This document shows, in pieces, positions 59,439 through 64,000 of a stretch of DNA of 64,000 nt. The translations under genes were made by a program, and so were the position numbers. The notes below the pieces were generated by a model. It made no database searches. It worked only from the letters and a program-made list of their open reading frames with translations, and was not told where the DNA came from. Position 1 is the stretch's first letter. Each line of letters begins with the position of its first letter. Source of the DNA: Variovorax sp. TBS-050B (GTDB taxonomy: Bacteria; Pseudomonadota; Gammaproteobacteria; Burkholderiales; Burkholderiaceae_C); assembly GCF_029893635.1 (NCBI RefSeq), contig NZ_JARXYR010000002.1:4439001-4503000 (forward strand), read 5' to 3'.

Positions 59439-59513
59439 TGGTGGGCGGTGGAGGCTTCGAACCTCCGACCCCAGCAGTGTGAATGCTGTGCTCTACCCCT
59501 GAGCTAACCGCCC
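59439..59513 (-). tRNA. tRNA-Val (anticodon CAC)
   Basis: On the minus strand the 75 bases form a full cloverleaf: acceptor GGGCGGT / ACCGCCC, D arm GCTCAGGGGTAGAGC, anticodon stem CAGCA / TGCTG around loop TTCACAC (anticodon CAC, reading GUG), T arm GGAGGTTCGAAGCCTCC, discriminator A and an encoded CCA (59439-59441). It stands alone between dnaQ and the microprotein gene. Confidence 0.96.
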
Positions 59514-59606
59514 TTTTCAGCCTTGGCTGCGTCTGCTGCCCTGGCGTGAATCGCGCTGTGCGAAGCCTTAGATTATGCCACAGGATTTTGGCCGTTCCAG
59601 AGAAAC

Positions 59607-60317
59607 TCAGCCGTTTTGCCGAAACAGCGTGCGGCCGTTGCTCGATTTGTCGAGCTGCGACAACAGCGCCTCGTGCGCTGCGAGCTCCTGCTCCCCGGCC
59701 ATGATGACCGGCAGCTCGAACTGGCTCAGGTCGATGGCGACCACGGTCGTGCCGCCCTGCGCAGGCTCGTTCGCGGCTACATCGATCAGCAGCGCATCCT
59801 GGCCGCGCGTGAGGTTGATGTAGACGTCGGCCAGCAGCTGCGCGTCGAGCTTGGCGCCGTGGAAGGTGCGGTTCGAACGGTCCACGCCGAAGCGGTCGCA
59901 CAGCGCATCGAGCGAATTGCGCTTCCCCGGGTAGACCTGCTTCGCCATCGCAAGCGTGTCGGTCACTTCGCCGACGAAGCTCTGCAGCGGCGGCAGGCCG
60001 GCGCGCTCGAACTCCTTGTTGAGGAAGCCGACGTCGAAGGCCGCGTTGTGGATGATCAGCTCGGCGCCGCGCAGGTACTCGACGATGTCGTTCGCGAGCG
60101 TGGCGAACTTCGGCTTGTCGCGCAGGAAGTCGGTCGTGAGGCCGTGCACCTTGAGCGCGTCCTCGTGGCTCTCGCGCTCCGGGTTGAAGTAGATGTGCAG
60201 GTCGTTGCCCGTGAGCTTGCGCGCGAACAGCTCGACGCAGCCGAGCTCGATGATGCGGTCGCCGTTCTCGGCGGACAGGCCGGTGGTCTCGGTGTCGAGG
60301 ACGATCTGGCGCGTCAT
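59607..60317 (-). CDS. dnaQ: DNA polymerase III epsilon subunit (3'-5' proofreading exonuclease)
   Basis: A 236-residue DnaQ. Exo I: IVLDTETTGLSAENGDRIIELG near 5-26 with catalytic Asp/Glu; Exo II: IIHNAAFDVGFLNKEF; Exo III: HGAKLDAQLLADVYI with the catalytic His/Asp. The C-terminal region that binds the alpha subunit follows. It is followed by tRNA-Val and preceded by an 80-base GC-rich repeat separating it from fdx. Confidence 0.95.
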   Translation of the reverse strand: MTRQIVLDTETTGLSAENGDRIIELGCVELFARKLTGNDLHIYFNPERESHEDALKVHGLTTDFLRDKPKFATLANDIVEYLRGAELIIHNAAFDVGFLNKEFERAGLPPLQSFVGEVTDTLAMAKQVYPGKRNSLDALCDRFGVDRSNRTFHGAKLDAQLLADVYINLTRGQDALLIDVAANEPAQGGTTVVAIDLSQFELPVIMAGEQELAAHEALLSQLDKSSNGRTLFRQNG

Positions 60318-60320
60318 GCG

Positions 60321-60400
60321 TGCCCCCTCGCTCGGAACTTCGTGTCCTCGCCGCCCCCCGAAAGGGTGCGAGCTTGCCTGGGGCGGCCCGGCGCTGCGCT
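60321..60400 (+). repeat. Intergenic GC-rich repeat, copy B
   Basis: The fdx-dnaQ gap contains AACTTCGTGTCCTCGCCGCC, a CCCCCCGAAAGGG stretch and AGCTTGCCTGGGGCGGCCCG. It shares its beginning with copy A (52028-52127) and its end with copy C (43200-43262, opposite strand). Confidence 0.5.
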
Positions 60401-60402
60401 CA

Positions 60403-60741
60403 TCAGTGGTTTTCCTTGGCGTGGTTGATCGAATACTTCGGGATCTCGACCGTCAGGTCTTCCTTCGCCAGGATGGCCTGGCAGCTCAGGCGCGATTGTG
60501 GCTCCAGGCCCCAGGCGCGGTCGAGCAGGTCTTCCTCGCCCTCCTCGGCTTCGTTGAGCGAATCGAAGCCCTTGCGCACGATCACGTGGCAGGTGGTGCA
60601 GGCGCAGCTCATCTCGCACGCGTGTTCGATGTCGATGTGGTTGTCGAGCAGCGCCTCGCAGATCGAGGTGCCGGTGGGCGCCTTGATCTCTGCACCCTCG
60701 GGGCAGTACTCGGGGTGCGGCAGTATCTTGATGATCGGCAT
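60403..60741 (-). CDS. fdx: ISC-system 2Fe-2S ferredoxin
   Basis: A 112-residue adrenodoxin-type ferredoxin. Cluster ligands C42, C48, C51 and C87 follow the CX5CX2C...C pattern ([13 protein letters not shown] and SRLSCQAI); C46 is an extra Cys. It supplies electrons for Fe-S cluster assembly on IscU. It follows hscA by 7 bases, the standard isc order. Confidence 0.95.
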   Translation of the reverse strand: MPIIKILPHPEYCPEGAEIKAPTGTSICEALLDNHIDIEHACEMSCACTTCHVIVRKGFDSLNEAEEGEEDLLDRAWGLEPQSRLSCQAILAKEDLTVEIPKYSINHAKENH

Positions 60742-60748
60742 GTGGTTC

Positions 60749-62611
<1,863 letters not shown>

Positions 62612-62623
62612 AGGAATGAGGAC

Positions 62624-63142
62624 TTATTGTCCCAACTGATCGAATCTGGCTTCGACGTCCTGTCCGAAGCGCTCAATGAACATGAGGGCTCTCACCTGCT
62701 GCGCGGCGGCCGGGTAGTCGCCCTTCTCGTCGATCAGCCAGTCGAGCGACGACAGCGCACGCGCGCGGCCGGCCTCGACCTCGGCCTGCAGCCGTTCCAC
62801 CGCCGCGAGATCGTCGGCATCGTCGAGCGCCTCGCGCCATTCCATCTGCTGCATCAGGAAGTCGGGCGGCATCGCCGTGTTGTTCTCGGCATTCAGCGGC
62901 GCGCCGTTCAGCTCGCAGAGGTAGCTCGCGCGCCGGATCGGATCCTTGAGCCGCTGGTAGGCCTCGTTGATGCGCACCGACCACTGCATCGCCATGCGCT
63001 GCGCGGCCGCGCCCTGCGCCGCGAAGCGGTCCGGATGCGCCTCGCGCTGCAGTTCCTTCCAGCGCGCGTCGAGCACGGCGCGGTCCTGCGCGAAGGTCGC
63101 CGGCACGGCGAACAGTTCGAAGTCGGTGTCGTTCAGATTCAT
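62624..63142 (-). CDS. hscB: HscB, J-domain co-chaperone
   Basis: A 172-residue protein starting [17 protein letters not shown]. The J domain carries HPD at residues 36-38 (EAHPDRFA), and the C-terminal three-helix domain binds IscU ([16 protein letters not shown]). The ATG at 63142 is preferred over 63166 since it begins the conserved DFELF region. It stimulates HscA ATPase. Confidence 0.95.
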   Translation of the reverse strand: MNLNDTDFELFAVPATFAQDRAVLDARWKELQREAHPDRFAAQGAAAQRMAMQWSVRINEAYQRLKDPIRRASYLCELNGAPLNAENNTAMPPDFLMQQMEWREALDDADDLAAVERLQAEVEAGRARALSSLDWLIDEKGDYPAAAQQVRALMFIERFGQDVEARFDQLGQ

Positions 63143-63205
63143 GGCAAGAAAAAACCGCCAGCACATGACATGGTGGCGGCCGTGGTCGCGGTCAGCGACG
63201 ATGCA

Positions 63206-63529
63206 TCAGATGCGAAAGCTTTCGCCGCAACCGCAGCGGTCGCGCTCGTTCGGGTTGTTGAACCTGAAGCCCTCATTGAGGCCCTCGCGCACGAAATCGA
63301 GCTGCGTGCCGTCGATGTAGGCGAGGCTCTTGGGATCGACCAGCACCTTCACGCCGTGGTCTTCGAAGATCACGTCTTCGGGCGAAGGTTCGTCCACGTA
63401 TTCGAGCTTGTAGGCCAGGCCCGAGCAGCCGGTGGTCTTCACGCCCAGCCGCACGCCCACGCCCTTGCCCCGCTTGCCGAGGTAGCGGGTGACGTGTCGC
63501 GCAGCGGCGTCTGTCAGCGTGACGGCCAT
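63206..63529 (-). CDS. iscA: IscA, A-type Fe-S carrier/assembly protein
   Basis: The 107-residue product has the three conserved cysteines C35 (GCSGLAY), C99 and C101 (RCGCGESF), identical in place to E. coli IscA. The start is the ATG at 63529 ([13 protein letters not shown]); 17 extra upstream codons overlap iscU and are not conserved. It lies one base after iscU. Confidence 0.96.
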   Translation of the reverse strand: MAVTLTDAAARHVTRYLGKRGKGVGVRLGVKTTGCSGLAYKLEYVDEPSPEDVIFEDHGVKVLVDPKSLAYIDGTQLDFVREGLNEGFRFNNPNERDRCGCGESFRI

Positions 63530-63530
63530 G

Positions 63531-63956
63531 TCAGTGGACGGCTTCCGTGGCGGCTGCGGCGCTGCCGCTCTTCGCGCCATGCTTGGCCTTGTAGTCGCTC
63601 ACTGCGGCCTTGATCGCGTCTTCCGCGAGGATGGAGCAGTGGATCTTGACCGGCGGCAGCGCCAGCTCTTCGGCGATCTGCGCGTTCTTGAGCGCAGCCG
63701 CTTCGTCGAGCGTCTTGCCCTTGACCCATTCGGTCACGAGCGAGGACGAGGCGATGGCCGAGCCGCAGCCGTAGGTCTTGAAGCGCGCATCTTCGATCAC
63801 GCCGGTTTCGGGGTTGACCTTGATCTGCAGCTTCATGACGTCGCCGCAGGCCGGCGCGCCGACCATGCCGGTGCCGACCGAATCGTCGCCCTTTTCGAAG
63901 GAGCCGACGTTGCGCGGGTTCTCGTAGTGGTCGATGACCTTGGAAGAATATGCCAT
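63531..63956 (-). CDS. iscU: IscU, Fe-S cluster scaffold
   Basis: A 141-residue scaffold with cluster-ligand cysteines at about 37 (GAPACGDVM), 64 (YGCGSAIA) and 107 ([15 protein letters not shown]). The HscA-binding LPPVK motif is directly before the third. The C-terminus has about 12 extra Ala/Ser-rich residues compared with E. coli IscU (128). iscS should lie just past the right edge; only 44 bases follow here and they hold no start or stop I can assign. Confidence 0.96.
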   Translation of the reverse strand: MAYSSKVIDHYENPRNVGSFEKGDDSVGTGMVGAPACGDVMKLQIKVNPETGVIEDARFKTYGCGSAIASSSLVTEWVKGKTLDEAAALKNAQIAEELALPPVKIHCSILAEDAIKAAVSDYKAKHGAKSGSAAAATEAVH

Positions 63957-64000
63957 GGTGTACCTCTCAAACTTTGTTCAATCGTGGAGCTCGTTGGCGG

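Overview
This window is a GC-rich (roughly two-thirds G+C by eye), densely packed stretch of bacterial core chromosome. Gene order and protein sequences point to a betaproteobacterium of the order Burkholderiales, most likely Comamonadaceae and Variovorax-like. Supporting traits are the cluster ndk-rlmN-pilW-rodZ-ispG-hisS-yfgM-bamB-der-hfq-hflX-hflK-hflC-hisZ-purA, a pyruvate dehydrogenase E3 with its own lipoyl domain, a betaproteobacterial proteasome homologue (BPH), and an isc operon. The genus is inferred from recall, not from a search. I see no CRISPR array, insertion sequence, prophage or plasmid feature.

Layout. 1-3017: a membrane-protein fragment, a cystathionine beta-lyase-like enzyme, and a divergent AraC regulator with a VOC protein. 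3032-19672 (all minus): one long run of 17 housekeeping genes from ndk down to a purine phosphoribosyltransferase, covering nucleotide metabolism, rRNA modification, pilus and cell-shape factors, isoprenoid synthesis, histidyl-tRNA synthesis, outer-membrane assembly, ribosome GTPases, Hfq and the HflKC complex. 19825-23522: rluB, scpB and rluD, with bamD diverging. 24401-28243: a DinG-type helicase, a DUF465 protein, a PP2C phosphatase and an exported coiled-coil protein. 28240-34998: zapE and the 2-oxoglutarate dehydrogenase operon sucA-sucB-lpd. 35184-40711: prpE, an isochorismatase-like hydrolase, a serine-hydrolase lipoprotein, a sorbosone/glucose dehydrogenase-like exported protein and an NlpC/P60 hydrolase. 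40776-47706: pyruvate dehydrogenase operon aceE-aceF-BPH-lpdA. 47912-51081: a membrane PAS histidine kinase and FixJ-type regulator diverging from aceE. 51157-57883: folD, an M3 oligopeptidase, a periplasmic glutaredoxin-like protein, rpiA, pyrD and a YqjD/YqjE-like pair. 58031-60317: an LhgO-like oxidoreductase, a 35-residue microprotein, tRNA-Val(CAC) and dnaQ. 60403-63956: iscU-iscA-hscB-hscA-fdx, with iscS expected just outside the right edge.

The most interesting points are these. A proteasome-type peptidase (BPH) gene sits inside the pyruvate dehydrogenase operon and overlaps lpdA. A two-component pair diverges from that operon over a short palindromic element. Three reading-frame irregularities (aceF, the rluB start, the DUF465 start) can each be repaired by changing one base in a G/C run, which suggests either assembly indels or real lesions. 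A predicted promoter would give the NlpC/P60 gene a leaderless mRNA. The rest is well-conserved housekeeping DNA. No intergenic gap exceeds about 250 bases.
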